Origin: Planifilum fulgidum
GTDB taxonomy: Bacteria; Bacillota; Bacilli; Thermoactinomycetales; DSM-44946
Length of the DNA stretch: 64,000 nt
Reading direction: 5' to 3'
NCBI RefSeq assembly: GCF_900113175.1
Contig: NZ_FOOK01000003.1
Span: 62,001 to 126,000 of the forward strand
The notes under the pieces were generated by a model. That model did no database searches, was not told the origin of the DNA, and saw nothing but the letters and a program-made list of their open reading frames with translations. Shown here in pieces: positions 55,217 through 63,707 of the stretch. Made by a program: the position numbers and the translations under genes. Each line of letters begins with the position of its first letter. The first letter of the stretch is position 1.

Positions 55217-55312
55217 TAAAGAGATTTGTGCGCTGCGCAATAATCCTCATAATCGATAAATCTTGTTGACCCCCTTGGGCGAAAAGGCCGGTTCATACCG
55301 GCCTTTTCGCTG
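55217..55312 (+). ncRNA. Candidate small RNA of about 95 nt
   Basis: The interval runs from the predicted start site of the promoter at 55181-55210 to the terminator at 55279-55310. It contains a GCGC-rich hairpin (TGCGCTGCGCA near 55229-55239) and no convincing ORF. No known RNA family was recognised. Confidence 0.35.
55279..55310. terminator. Bidirectional terminator
   Basis: GCGAAAAGGCCGGT and ACCGGCCTTTTCGC pair around TCAT. It lies 27 bases past the stop of the minus-strand hydrolase gene and at the end of the candidate small RNA. Confidence 0.85.
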
Positions 55313-55336
55313 TTCGAATGCCCCTGATGGCGTCCG

Positions 55337-56173
55337 TTACAGGACCTTCGCAAAGAAATTCGCCGTTTCTTCCAGCACCCGATCCAGATGGGGAGTGGAC
55401 CCCTGGAAGGGATGGACGGCTCCAAAGGTGTGGTTTGCCCCGGGCAGAATCCGGAGGGTGGATTGGGGGGCGGCTTGGTGAAGCTGATGTGCCCCCTCCA
55501 CCAGTCGGGAAACGTCCTGATCCCCTTGCAGAATCAACAGGGGGCGATTCCACTCCGGAAGCCGTTTCAGGAGGTTCCATCGCTCCCGGTTTGCCTCCAG
55601 GTCCTCCAGCACTTCCCGGTGGATGGGCATTTCCTGACCGGTTCGGGCGTTCAGGACGGTTCCTACGCCCTTTTCCCGGATCTCCCGTTTCAATTCCTCG
55701 GGAAATATATCGACGTCGGCGACGCCGTTCCATGTCACCACGCCCTTGACATTCGGGTCCTCCAGGGCGTACAGCAGGCTGTTCGCCCCTCCCCGGCTGT
55801 GGCCGATCAGTCCCAGCCGGTCCGGATCCAGGGTGCCGTCGGGAGGCAGAAGCCCTGCCTTGATTTCCCCGATGATTTTTGCCACGTCCTCCTGTTCCCG
55901 GCTGTAGGTGTTTCGGGCGAATTTGTCCAGCTCCGTAAATTCAAAGAGGTTTTCCCCCACGCCGTTCATGGAGAAATTGAAGGTGATGACTCCAAAGCCC
56001 CGTTTGGCCAGGGTTTCCGCGGCATAGGGGAAAAATCCCCAATCCTTGAACCCCTTGAATCCGTGCAGGATGACCAGCGTCGGGAGCCGGCGGGCATCCT
56101 CGGCGGCGTACAGGTCGCCGCGGATGATCCGCCCTTCCTTTCCCAAATCGAGAACGAACGATTGTTTCCGCAT
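55337..56173 (-). CDS. Alpha/beta hydrolase (dienelactone hydrolase/S9-like)
   Basis: The 278-residue protein has the lid-proximal strand VILHGFKGFKDWG (oxyanion region), the nucleophile elbow LIGHSRGGANSL, acid ILQGDQDVS and histidine PGANHTFGAVH, a complete catalytic triad. It resembles cytosolic esterases such as B. subtilis YitV-like proteins. Substrate unknown. ATG 56173 is in frame and begins the conserved part; the open frame continues far upstream, but through the divergent btu leader, and is not coding. The ribosome site is weak, so the exact start is uncertain. Confidence 0.85.
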   Translation of the reverse strand: MRKQSFVLDLGKEGRIIRGDLYAAEDARRLPTLVILHGFKGFKDWGFFPYAAETLAKRGFGVITFNFSMNGVGENLFEFTELDKFARNTYSREQEDVAKIIGEIKAGLLPPDGTLDPDRLGLIGHSRGGANSLLYALEDPNVKGVVTWNGVADVDIFPEELKREIREKGVGTVLNARTGQEMPIHREVLEDLEANRERWNLLKRLPEWNRPLLILQGDQDVSRLVEGAHQLHQAAPQSTLRILPGANHTFGAVHPFQGSTPHLDRVLEETANFFAKVL

Positions 56174-56260
56174 CGCCTTCGGCGCAGAGGGACGCGCGCC
56201 TTCTCCTCCTTTCCAAGGGATCGCAACAATTCCTTTCTGGATCGGCCCCTCCAAATCCTC

Positions 56261-56290
56261 TTGCCAGCCGGTCCGCCTTGCCGGTATAAT
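56261..56290 (+). promoter_or_regulatory. Sigma-A promoter of the btu operon
   Basis: TTGCCA (56261-56266) and TATAAT (56285-56290) are 18 bases apart, about 35 bases before the riboswitch. Confidence 0.65.
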
Positions 56291-56321
56291 GAAGCCACAA
56301 GTGAATACGGTGAAAGCGGTC

Positions 56322-56476
56322 TTCCGTGCCATCGGCGCGGAAGTGAAAAGGGAAGTCCGGTGCAAATCCGGCGCGGGCCCGCCACTGTGAGTGGGGAGCG
56401 AAGCCGCAGAATGCCACTGTCCGTCCGGATGGGAAGGCGCGGCGGAGCGAGGATCCACGAGCCAGGAGACCTGCCG
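56322..56476 (+). ncRNA. Cobalamin riboswitch
   Basis: The conserved blocks of the B12 aptamer appear in order. They are GTGCC with the AAAAGGGAAGTCCGGTG block and AAATCCGGCGCGGGCCC near 56335-56380, GCCACTGT (56381-56388), a second GCCACTG near 56413, and the B12 box GAGCCAGGAGACCTGCC (about 56459-56475). The RNA folds around adenosylcobalamin or related cobamides and turns off the downstream transporter. The expression platform is the terminator at 56569-56601. Confidence 0.95.
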
Positions 56477-56568
56477 TTTTCGCCTGACACTTGCGGTTCT
56501 CCTTTCGAGGTAAAAGGGGAGCACGCAGGCTGCGGCGTGTTTTGGTCGCGGCTTTTCGTGGACGTTTC

Positions 56569-56601
56569 CCCGTGCCTCGATGGAGGTGTGGGTTTTTTTT
56601 T
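56569..56601 (+). terminator. Riboswitch-controlled terminator before btuF
   Basis: CCCGTGCCTC pairs with GAGGTGTGGG (three G-U pairs) around GATG, followed by nine T. It lies between the B12 box and the btuF start, so cobalamin most likely controls transcription rather than translation. Confidence 0.8.
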
Positions 56602-56628
56602 GATCTTTTTCCGGGAGGGGACGGAAGG

Positions 56629-57573
56629 ATGAAGCGGAGGTTCCACGGCCTTTTTGCCTGGATGATGGTCTTGGTCCTGGTTTTGGGGCTGATCGGCTGC
56701 GGGAATCCGGATGCGGCAAAGGAGGAAAAAACGCAGGCGGAGCAGAAACCGGGCGCCTCTTTCCCGGTAACGGTCCAGGATGACTCCGGCGCGGAGGTGA
56801 CCGTCGAACGGGAGCCGAAACGGATCGTGTCCCTGATTCCGAGCACCACGGAGATTGCCTTTTCCCTCGGGATCGGGGATCGGATCGTCGGTGTGACGAC
56901 CAATGACAATTATCCCCCGGAAGTGGAGAAAATCGAGAAGGTGGGCGACATCAACATCAATGTCGAAAAGGTGCTGGAGCTGAAGCCGGATCTGGTTCTC
57001 GCCTCGCCCCTCAACGGGGAGACGGTCGAAAAACTGCGCTCCTTGGGCTTGACGGTCTTGTCCGTGGATGCCCAAAGCCTGGAGGGGGTGTACGACTCGA
57101 TTCGCCGCGTGGGGAAGGCGACCGGCGCTTTGAAGCAGGCGGAGCAGCTGATTGACGAGATGGAGAAGGAGAAGGAGCAGGTGGTCCGGAAGGTGGCATC
57201 CATCCCGGAGGAGGAGCGACCGAAGGTCTGGGTCGAGGTGGATCCCACCCCCTACACCGTCGGGGGTGACACCTTTCTGAACGAGCTGATCACCTTGGCG
57301 GGCGGACGGAACGTGGCGGCGGAGATGAAGGGATGGCCCCAGGTGTCTGCGGAACAGGTGATCAAGTGGAATCCGGACGTGATTCTGACCACCTATGAAA
57401 AAGCGGACAAATCCGTCGCTTCCCGCCCCGGTTGGGACCGGATCGCGGCGGTGAAGGCGAAACGGATTCATTCCCTCAACCCGGATTTGACCACCCGGCC
57501 CGGTCCCCGGGTCACGGAGGGATTGAAGCAAATCGCCCAGATTTTGTATCCGGAACGGTTCGATGAGAATTGA
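56629..57573 (+). CDS. btuF: Vitamin B12 ABC transporter substrate-binding lipoprotein
   Basis: The 314-residue lipoprotein has a signal with lipobox GLIGC and a helical-backbone class III binding fold: PKRIVSLIPSTTEIAFSLG, VGVTTNDNYPPEVE, LELKPDLVLAS and PTPYTVGGDTFLNELITLAG. The pattern is that of BtuF/FecB-type proteins. The cobalamin riboswitch directly upstream and the adenosyltransferase downstream fix the substrate as a corrinoid. It overlaps btuC by 11 bases. ATG 56629 follows GGGAGGGG. Confidence 0.93.
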   Translation: MKRRFHGLFAWMMVLVLVLGLIGCGNPDAAKEEKTQAEQKPGASFPVTVQDDSGAEVTVEREPKRIVSLIPSTTEIAFSLGIGDRIVGVTTNDNYPPEVEKIEKVGDININVEKVLELKPDLVLASPLNGETVEKLRSLGLTVLSVDAQSLEGVYDSIRRVGKATGALKQAEQLIDEMEKEKEQVVRKVASIPEEERPKVWVEVDPTPYTVGGDTFLNELITLAGGRNVAAEMKGWPQVSAEQVIKWNPDVILTTYEKADKSVASRPGWDRIAAVKAKRIHSLNPDLTTRPGPRVTEGLKQIAQILYPERFDEN

Positions 57574-58606
57574 CGGATGGCTTCGATTCGTCCTGTGGCC
57601 GGGGATCCTGGGGTTGTCCCTCTTCCTTCTGATCGGTGCCTCGGTGGCGGTGGGGGGAACGGAGATCGATGTCCGGACGGTCTTTGGGATCATCCTGGAG
57701 CGGATGGGCATCGGGGGGTTGTCCTCCGGGGACCCCGCCTCGGAAGCGATCGTCATGGAAATCCGGTTTCCCCGGACGCTGCTGGCGGCGCTGGTGGGCG
57801 CGTCCTTGGCCGTGGCGGGTGCGGTGTATCAGGCGATCCTGCGCAACCCTCTGGCCGATCCGTACATTCTGGGCGTCTCTTCCGGGGCGTCTCTGGGGGC
57901 GGTGCTGGCCATCCTGACAGGATGGGGTGCCTCTTGGTTCGGCCATTGGACCCTTCCGGTATACGCTTTTGTCTTCGCCTGCATCGCCCTTCTTTTCGTC
58001 CTGCGCCTCGCCCGGGCCGGGTCCCGAACGGACACGAAAACGATCGTGCTGTCGGGGGTGGTCGTTCAGGCCTTTTTCGGAGCGCTGCTCACCTTCGCCA
58101 TCTCCTTGTCCCATGAACAGCTGCAGCGCATCCAATTTTGGCTGATGGGCGGCGGCTTTTCCCTGCGGGGGTGGGATCACGTCGAGGCGATCGTCCCTTT
58201 TTTTGCGGTGGGCCTGCTGGTCATCGGCTGGCACTCCCGGGAGTTGAACCTGTTCTTTCTGGGTGAACGCCACGCCGCTCACCTGGGGGTTTCCGTCGGT
58301 CGGATGCGGGTGCTGCTGCTGGTGACCGCTTCCCTGGTCGCCGGAGCGGCGGTTTCCGTCTCGGGCACCATCGGCTTTGTCGGCCTGGTGGTCCCCCATG
58401 TGATGCGAATGTTGTTCGGGCCGGACCATCGGCTTTTGTTGCCGGTTTCCGCTCTGGCGGGGGCCATGTTTCTGGTGGGAAGCGACATGTTGGCCCGGGT
58501 GTTGCTCGCCCCCCGGGAATTGCCCGTCGGCGTGATCACCGCCTTTGTGGGGGCCCCCTTCTTCGGGTGGTTGCTTCGGAAAAGCAGCGCTTCCCAAGGG
58601 ACATGA
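57563..58606 (+). CDS. btuC: Vitamin B12 ABC transporter permease
   Basis: The 347-residue FecCD/BtuC-type permease has about ten TM helices, RFPRTLLAALVGASLAVAGA, the FRNPLADP-type motif (RNPLADPYILGVSSGA) and GTIGFVGLVVPHVMR, the loop that contacts the ATPase. It starts inside the end of btuF, so the two are translationally coupled. Confidence 0.94.
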   Translation: MRIDGWLRFVLWPGILGLSLFLLIGASVAVGGTEIDVRTVFGIILERMGIGGLSSGDPASEAIVMEIRFPRTLLAALVGASLAVAGAVYQAILRNPLADPYILGVSSGASLGAVLAILTGWGASWFGHWTLPVYAFVFACIALLFVLRLARAGSRTDTKTIVLSGVVVQAFFGALLTFAISLSHEQLQRIQFWLMGGGFSLRGWDHVEAIVPFFAVGLLVIGWHSRELNLFFLGERHAAHLGVSVGRMRVLLLVTASLVAGAAVSVSGTIGFVGLVVPHVMRMLFGPDHRLLLPVSALAGAMFLVGSDMLARVLLAPRELPVGVITAFVGAPFFGWLLRKSSASQGT

Positions 58607-58694
58607 AGGAAGAGGACGGGATGGATCAGGGCGGTCGGGCCGAAAGCTTTCCAGGGAGGAGACAGGTTCCAGGAGATGGAAGGAGGAGGTGGGT

Positions 58695-59588
58695 ATGCTC
58701 CGGGCGAAGGGGTTGACAAAGCGTTACGGCGGCCGCTCCGCCCTAAGGGGCGTCGATCTCCAGGTGGAACGGGGCGAGACCGTCGGACTGATCGGGCCCA
58801 ACGGGAGCGGCAAGTCGACGCTGGTCCGCCTTCTCTGCGGGGAAGAAAGGCCCGATGAAGGCCGCATATATCTCGCGGGGCGGGAACTGTCCGCATGGTC
58901 CCCCCGCGAGCGGGCCAGGCAGATGGCGGTTCTTCCCCAGGAGGGGCTGCCGCCGGTTCCTTTCACCGTGGAGGAAGTGGTGAAGATGGGGCGCCACCCG
59001 CACATGCGGCGTCCCTGGATGAGCAGGGAAGATTGGAACGTGGTGGAGGAGATTTTGAAGCGGACGGGTCTTGACCGGGATCGCCACCGGCCCGTCAACC
59101 GGTTGAGCGGAGGAGAGCGGCAACGGGTGGCCATTGCCAAAGCGATGGCCCAGGAGCCCCGGCTGATGATCCTGGACGAGCCGACCACCTATCTGGATGT
59201 CCGGTATCAGCTGGAGGTTCTGGATGCGGTGCGTCGCTGGAAGAAACGGGGGGCGGCCGTCCTCATGGTGCTCCACGATTTGAACTTGGCCGCCCAATAC
59301 TGCGACCGCCTCCTGATGTTGAAAGAGGGGGAGCTGGTCGGTGCGGGGAAACCGTCGGAAGTGATCCGGCCCGATCTGATTCGGGAGGTGTACGGAGTGG
59401 AAGTCCTCGTCACCCTTCACCCCGACAGCGGCGTTCCCCAAGTGCTGCTCAAGACCCGGGAGGAGCGGGGGGCTTCCGCAACGCGGCACGTCCTTCCGAC
59501 GGGCGAAAGCGGCAGTGGGCCCGGGAAAGCGGAAAACGACCAACACAAGGGAGGCGAACGGGATGCGCATATATACGCGAACCGGTGA
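58695..59588 (+). CDS. btuD: Vitamin B12 ABC transporter ATPase
   Basis: The 297-residue ATPase has Walker A GPNGSGKSTLV, signature RLSGGERQRVAIAKA, Walker B LMILDEPTTYLD and switch VLHDLNLAAQYCDR, as in FepC/BtuD. ATG 58695 follows AGGAGGAGGTGGG; the frame open upstream lies in btuC. A C-terminal extension of about 45 polar residues is encoded over the next gene's start: the stop lies 26 bases inside the adenosyltransferase gene. Confidence 0.93.
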   Translation: MLRAKGLTKRYGGRSALRGVDLQVERGETVGLIGPNGSGKSTLVRLLCGEERPDEGRIYLAGRELSAWSPRERARQMAVLPQEGLPPVPFTVEEVVKMGRHPHMRRPWMSREDWNVVEEILKRTGLDRDRHRPVNRLSGGERQRVAIAKAMAQEPRLMILDEPTTYLDVRYQLEVLDAVRRWKKRGAAVLMVLHDLNLAAQYCDRLLMLKEGELVGAGKPSEVIRPDLIREVYGVEVLVTLHPDSGVPQVLLKTREERGASATRHVLPTGESGSGPGKAENDQHKGGERDAHIYANR

Positions 59589-60120
59589 CGGGGGAGAGAC
59601 GGGCGTCATCGGGGGGAGGGTTTTGAAGGACGATATCCGGGTGGAAGCCTACGGTACCATCGATGAGGTGAACGCCTTCATCGGCGAGGCGATCGCCCGG
59701 ATGGATCCCCGGAAATATGAGGACGTCATCCGGGATTTGACGGAAATTCAGCACGAATTGTTTGATGCCGGCGCCGATCTCGCCCAGGCGGGGAAAAAGA
59801 GGACCTATCGGGTGACAGATGAGAGGGTGAAGCGGCTGGAGCAGTGGATCGACCGGTACGATGCGGAAACCCCGGAGATTCGTCACTTCGTGCTGCCCGG
59901 CGGAAGCGCCGTCGCGGCTGCCCTTCACGTCGCCCGCGTGCTGACGCGCCGGGCGGAGCGGCGGGTCGTCACCCTGTGTCGCCAACAGGAGACCAACGAA
60001 GCCGTGCGCCGCTATCTCAACCGTCTGTCCGATTTCTTCTTTGTCCTGGCCCGGGTGGCCAACGCGCGGGAAGGGGTGCCTGATGTCGAATACAAGCGGG
60101 GCGGACAGGTGTTTCGTTGA
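59563..60120 (+). CDS. PduO-type cob(I)alamin adenosyltransferase
   Basis: The 185-residue protein carries the family start RIYTRTGDGGETGVIGG (ATP-binding), VEAYGTIDEVNAFIGEA, and near the end RYLNRLSDFFFVLARVAN. It transfers adenosyl from ATP to cob(I)alamin. As the last gene of the riboswitch operon it converts imported corrinoid to coenzyme B12. ATG 59563 overlaps the end of btuD and follows GGGAGGCG. Confidence 0.95.
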   Translation: MRIYTRTGDGGETGVIGGRVLKDDIRVEAYGTIDEVNAFIGEAIARMDPRKYEDVIRDLTEIQHELFDAGADLAQAGKKRTYRVTDERVKRLEQWIDRYDAETPEIRHFVLPGGSAVAAALHVARVLTRRAERRVVTLCRQQETNEAVRRYLNRLSDFFFVLARVANAREGVPDVEYKRGGQVFR

Positions 60121-60194
60121 TTCCGGCCGAAGGGGTATACTTATGGGGACGGAAAATCGCATCGCGAACAACTTCTTCAACGGGAGGATCCGCC

Positions 60195-60569
60195 ATGTCT
60201 GCTCCGCTTCTGATGTACTGGTATCCGCGCTGCGGCACCTGCCGCAAGGCCAAGAAATATCTGGAGGATCGGGGCGTCCCCTTTGAGGAGCGCCACATCG
60301 TGGATCACCCCCCCAGCCGGGAGGAACTGAAGCGTCTCATTCAGAAGAGCGGCCTGCCGGTGCAAAAGTTCTTCAACACCAGCGGGAAGAAGTACCGGGA
60401 GCTGAACCTGAAGGAAAAGTTGAAAACGATGAGCGAGGAGGAGATGCTGGACCTGCTCTCTTCCGACGGCATGCTGATCAAAAGGCCCATCGTCACCGAC
60501 GGGGAGCGGGTCACCGTCGGTTTCCGGGAGGATCAGTTCGAGGAGGTCTGGGTGCGGGGGAATGCGTGA
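60195..60569 (+). CDS. ArsC/Spx family thioredoxin-fold protein (YusI-like)
   Basis: The 124-residue protein has the CxxC pair in YPRCGTCRKAKKYLED and the ArsC-family blocks FFNTSGKKYRELNLKEK and SSDGMLIKRPIV. It resembles B. subtilis YusI and other Spx/ArsC-like reductases rather than Spx itself. It is probably a thiol-linked reductase. ATG 60195 follows GGGAGGATC, 75 bases after the adenosyltransferase stop. A terminator follows. Confidence 0.92.
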   Translation: MSAPLLMYWYPRCGTCRKAKKYLEDRGVPFEERHIVDHPPSREELKRLIQKSGLPVQKFFNTSGKKYRELNLKEKLKTMSEEEMLDLLSSDGMLIKRPIVTDGERVTVGFREDQFEEVWVRGNA

Positions 60570-60602
60570 CAGCCCGGCACGGGTTTGGTGCCATTTCCGG
60601 TC

Positions 60603-60637
60603 AAAAGCCGTCAACCCTTGTGGTTGACGGCTTTTCC
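60603..60637 (+). terminator. Terminator after the ArsC-like gene
   Basis: AAAAGCCGTCAACC and GGTTGACGGCTTTT pair around a six-base loop (CTTGT region), ending in a T-run. Confidence 0.9.
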
Positions 60638-60711
60638 GCTTTTTGCGGCCCTTCCGGTTTTCCCTCCCCTTTTTGCGCAGACTAGGAGGAAAAAGAAGGG
60701 GAGATGATGAA

Positions 60712-62340
60712 ATGGCCGCGATGATGACGGGGACCCGGACGAAAACGGCGGCCCGGCATCTCGTGGAACAGCTGGCCGCCTGGGGCTGCCGGACGGTGTA
60801 CGGGGTGGCCGGGGATGAGAACCTTTATTTGCTGGACGCCTTGGCAGGGCAGGATGCGATCCAGTATGTCGCCTGCCGGCTGGAGACGACGGCGGCCCTG
60901 ATGGCCTCGGCGGAGGCGAAGCTGACCGGACGGCTGACCGCCTGCACGGCCGGGGCGGGGCCCGGTGCCGCCCTGCTGACGGCGGGGCTGGGGGATGCGG
61001 CGCTGGATCGGGCGCCGGTTCTGGCGATCACCGGACAGGTGGAACGGAAAAAGATCGGGACCGGTGCGAAGCAGGCGGTGGATCAGCAGTTCCTCCTTCA
61101 GCCCTTCGCCCGTTACACCGCGACGACCGCCGATCCCGGGGCGCTGCCGATGCAGCTCAACCGGGCGATGCGCACGGCGCTGGAGGAGGGAGGCGTCGCC
61201 CATCTGTCCGTTCCCAAGGATGTGTGGACGCAGCAGGTGGATTCCCCGATCTTTCCTCCGCCGCCGAAGCGCAAACCGCCTCGTCCGGCCGGGGAGGAAA
61301 TGGAAAGGGCGGTCCGGGCGATGGAAGGGGCGAAGCGGCCGATCATCCTGGCGGGACGGGGAACGGAGGAATCCCGGGAGGCGCTTTTGGCGTTGGCGGA
61401 GCGGCTTACGGCGCCCATCACGGTGACGATGCCGGCCCGCCCGGTCGTCCCCGCGGATCACCCCCTGTTTCTGGGAGGACTGGGCCAGGCGGGAAGCGGG
61501 ATTTCCTCCGAGCTGCTCCGGGAGTCGGATCTCTGTTTGGTTCTGGGCGCCACCTGGTGGCCGGAGGATTTTGTTCCGAAGGAGATCCCCGTGGTCCAGG
61601 CGGATATTTCCCCCGGACAGATCGGGCTGCACGCGCCGGTGGTCGCGGGCATCGTGGGTGAGATGGACGAGGTGCTGAAGGAATGGCTGGAGCGCCTCCG
61701 CCCCCAGGACCGGTCCGAATGGAAAAGACGCATCGAAGGAGCCCGGATTAGGTGGAAGGAGCAGATCGAAAGGGAAGCCCGTCAACGCGCTGTTCCCCTC
61801 GCTCCGCAGCAAGTGATCGCCGCTTTGGCAAAAGTGGTGGATGACGATGCCGTGATCGCGCTGGACACGGGGGACCACACCCTGTGGTTCAACCGGATTT
61901 TCCAGCCCAAAAATCAGGAGATCCTTCTGTCGGGCCGGTGGCGGACCCTGGGATTTGCGCTGCCGGCGGCGATGGCGGCCAAACGGGTGTACGACGGCCG
62001 TCAGGTGGTGGCGCTGGCGGGGGACGGCGGATTTGCCACCACGATGGCCGATCTGATCACCGCCGTCCGGTACGGCTGGCCGATCGCCGTCATCGTGATG
62101 AACAACGGATCCTTTGCCATGGAGAAAAACCGGATGGAGGCCGCCGGGCTTGACGCGTCACCCGCCGGGCTGGTCAATCCCGACTTTGCCGCCTTGGCGG
62201 AGGCCTTCGGCGGCGAGGGCCATTTTGTCGAAGAGGCGGACCAGCTGGAGGAGGTCCTCCGGCGGGCGCTTTCCTCCCGCCGGCTTTCCATCGTCGAAGT
62301 TCGCATCGGTTCGCCCCGGGTGCCCCACACCCGGCTTTAG
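60712..62340 (+). CDS. TPP-dependent enzyme, pyruvate oxidase/acetolactate synthase-like
   Basis: The 542-residue protein has the three-domain plan of the family. The N-terminal Pyr domain carries the proton-relay Glu in CRLETTAALMAS. A central domain begins near RPIILAGRG. The C-terminal PP domain has the TPP motif GDGGFATTMADL ending in VIVMNN. It is closer to YdaP-like pyruvate oxidases than to true acetolactate synthase, and no small regulatory subunit gene is adjacent. Whether it uses FAD cannot be told. ATG 60712 follows GAAGGGG. Confidence 0.88.
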   Translation: MAAMMTGTRTKTAARHLVEQLAAWGCRTVYGVAGDENLYLLDALAGQDAIQYVACRLETTAALMASAEAKLTGRLTACTAGAGPGAALLTAGLGDAALDRAPVLAITGQVERKKIGTGAKQAVDQQFLLQPFARYTATTADPGALPMQLNRAMRTALEEGGVAHLSVPKDVWTQQVDSPIFPPPPKRKPPRPAGEEMERAVRAMEGAKRPIILAGRGTEESREALLALAERLTAPITVTMPARPVVPADHPLFLGGLGQAGSGISSELLRESDLCLVLGATWWPEDFVPKEIPVVQADISPGQIGLHAPVVAGIVGEMDEVLKEWLERLRPQDRSEWKRRIEGARIRWKEQIEREARQRAVPLAPQQVIAALAKVVDDDAVIALDTGDHTLWFNRIFQPKNQEILLSGRWRTLGFALPAAMAAKRVYDGRQVVALAGDGGFATTMADLITAVRYGWPIAVIVMNNGSFAMEKNRMEAAGLDASPAGLVNPDFAALAEAFGGEGHFVEEADQLEEVLRRALSSRRLSIVEVRIGSPRVPHTRL

Positions 62341-62372
62341 GAAATTTGATGAAATATATACGAATTATTCCG

Positions 62373-62387
62373 TTGTAATTGTTACAA
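62373..62387. promoter_or_regulatory. PerR-box-like palindrome upstream of the peroxiredoxin gene
   Basis: TTGTAATTGTTACAA is a 15-bp inverted repeat (TTGTAA-TTG-TTACAA). It matches the PerR consensus TTATAATNATTATAA at 12 of 14 fixed positions. It lies 176 bases before the peroxiredoxin start, ahead of a weak TTGACT-17-TAACCT promoter (62412-62440). Confidence 0.5.
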
Positions 62388-62562
62388 TTTAGTAGTAAAT
62401 CCCATATGAAATTGACTCCAAACAGGCTTAATGCTAACCTTAAGATTGGCCCATGGCATCCGTGACTACCGGCCCGGAAAGATGGGCATAGTAAAAAATG
62501 GATATGCCTTGGGTGAAAGATGGAATGTTTTTTCAAACCATATCAGTAGGAGGGAAACCATC
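62388..62562 (+). other. Leader region of the peroxiredoxin gene
   Basis: AT-rich at its left end, with a possible promoter (TTGACT 62412-62417, TAACCT 62435-62440, spacing 17). The rest is open in the peroxiredoxin frame but shows no conserved sequence, so I treat it as leader. Confidence 0.4.
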
Positions 62563-63126
62563 GTGGCAACCGTGACGGAAGCCCCCAAAACCCTGCGTCT
62601 CGTTGGATTGCCTGCTCCCGATTTTGAAATGGAGAGCACCAAAAACCTGGAAACTCTCGATGAAAAAGTGAGGCTGTCCGATTATCGGGGCAAGTGGCTG
62701 GTGCTCTTCTTCTACCCGCTGGATTTCACCTTCGTCTGCCCGACGGAGATCACGGCTCTGAGCGATCGGTACGAGGAATTCGAAGACCTCAACGCGGACA
62801 TCCTGGGGGTCAGCACCGACAGCAAATACTCCCACCGGGCCTGGATCAACACTCCGCGGGAGGAGAACGGACTGGGTCCCATCAAATTCCCGCTGGCTTC
62901 GGATATCACCCACAAGGTGAGCCGCGACTACGGCGTCCTGGTGGAAGATCAGGGTATTGCCCTGCGCGGTCTGTTTATCATCGATCCGGAGGGGATCGTC
63001 CGCTATCAAGTGGTCCATGACGAAAACATCGGCCGCAGCGTGGATGAGACCCTGCGCGTCCTGCAGGCATTGCAAACGGGAGGTCTCTGCCCCTCCGATT
63101 GGAAGCCGGGTCAAAAAACCCTCTAA
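62563..63126 (+). CDS. Typical 2-Cys peroxiredoxin (AhpC/TSA family)
   Basis: The 187-residue protein starts at GTG 62563 after AGGAGGG. The peroxidatic Cys is at about residue 59 in [15 protein letters not shown] and the resolving Cys at about 176 in [23 protein letters not shown] and [18 protein letters not shown] are also typical. It reduces hydrogen peroxide and organic peroxides. The nearby PerR-like palindrome and the redoxin gene behind it fit a peroxide-response unit. Confidence 0.96.
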   Translation: MATVTEAPKTLRLVGLPAPDFEMESTKNLETLDEKVRLSDYRGKWLVLFFYPLDFTFVCPTEITALSDRYEEFEDLNADILGVSTDSKYSHRAWINTPREENGLGPIKFPLASDITHKVSRDYGVLVEDQGIALRGLFIIDPEGIVRYQVVHDENIGRSVDETLRVLQALQTGGLCPSDWKPGQKTL

Positions 63127-63163
63127 ACGCGAGCCATCGGATCGACGGAGCCCGGGGCCGGGG

Positions 63164-63195
63164 CACCGCCGTCTGGGCGGTGCCGTCCGGCCTTT
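63164..63195 (+). terminator. Hairpin after the peroxiredoxin gene
   Basis: GGCACCGCC and GGCGGTGCC, extended by CCGG/CCGG outside, are followed by CCTTTTG. A likely partial terminator before the redoxin gene. Confidence 0.6.
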
Positions 63196-63236
63196 TGAAA
63201 AAGAAGTGTCCATCATGACGAGAGGAGGTTTTTTCC

Positions 63237-63689
63237 ATGCCGATGCGCCTGCGCACGGAAATGCCGGAGCTGACCGGCGTGACCGAATGGGTCAACGGTG
63301 AGGTTTCCAAGGCGGACCTCAAGGGGAAACCGGTGTTGGTCCATTTCTGGTCCATCAGTTGCGGCCTGTGCAAGAAAAGTCTTCCCGATGTGAACGCGTT
63401 GCGGGAAAAGTATAAGGAACACGATCTTCAGGTGATCGGTGTGCACATGCCCCGCTCGGAAAAGGATACGGAGATCGGTCCCGTGAAGGAGACGATCGAA
63501 AAATACGAACTGAAGCATCCCCAGGCGATTGACAACGAACACAATGTGGTGGATGCCTTCGAAAACGAATTTGTCCCTTCCTTCTATCTGTTTGACCGCG
63601 ATGGACTGCTTCGCCACCGTTCCGCAGGCGAAAAAGCCCTGAGCCTGTTGCAGAAGCCCCTTGAGAAAGTGTTGGGAATCAAAGAATGA
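63237..63689 (+). CDS. Thiol-disulfide oxidoreductase (TlpA/ResA-like)
   Basis: The 150-residue thioredoxin-fold protein has the redox pair C42-x2-C45 in FWSISCGLCKKSLPDVN and the cis-Pro region FVPSFYLFDRDG. No signal peptide or membrane anchor is seen, so it is probably cytoplasmic. It may regenerate the peroxiredoxin encoded upstream. ATG 63237 follows AGAGGAGG. It lies 19 bases before gcvH. Confidence 0.9.
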   Translation: MPMRLRTEMPELTGVTEWVNGEVSKADLKGKPVLVHFWSISCGLCKKSLPDVNALREKYKEHDLQVIGVHMPRSEKDTEIGPVKETIEKYELKHPQAIDNEHNVVDAFENEFVPSFYLFDRDGLLRHRSAGEKALSLLQKPLEKVLGIKE

Positions 63690-63707
63690 TGCGGAGGGAT
63701 TAGGTCG

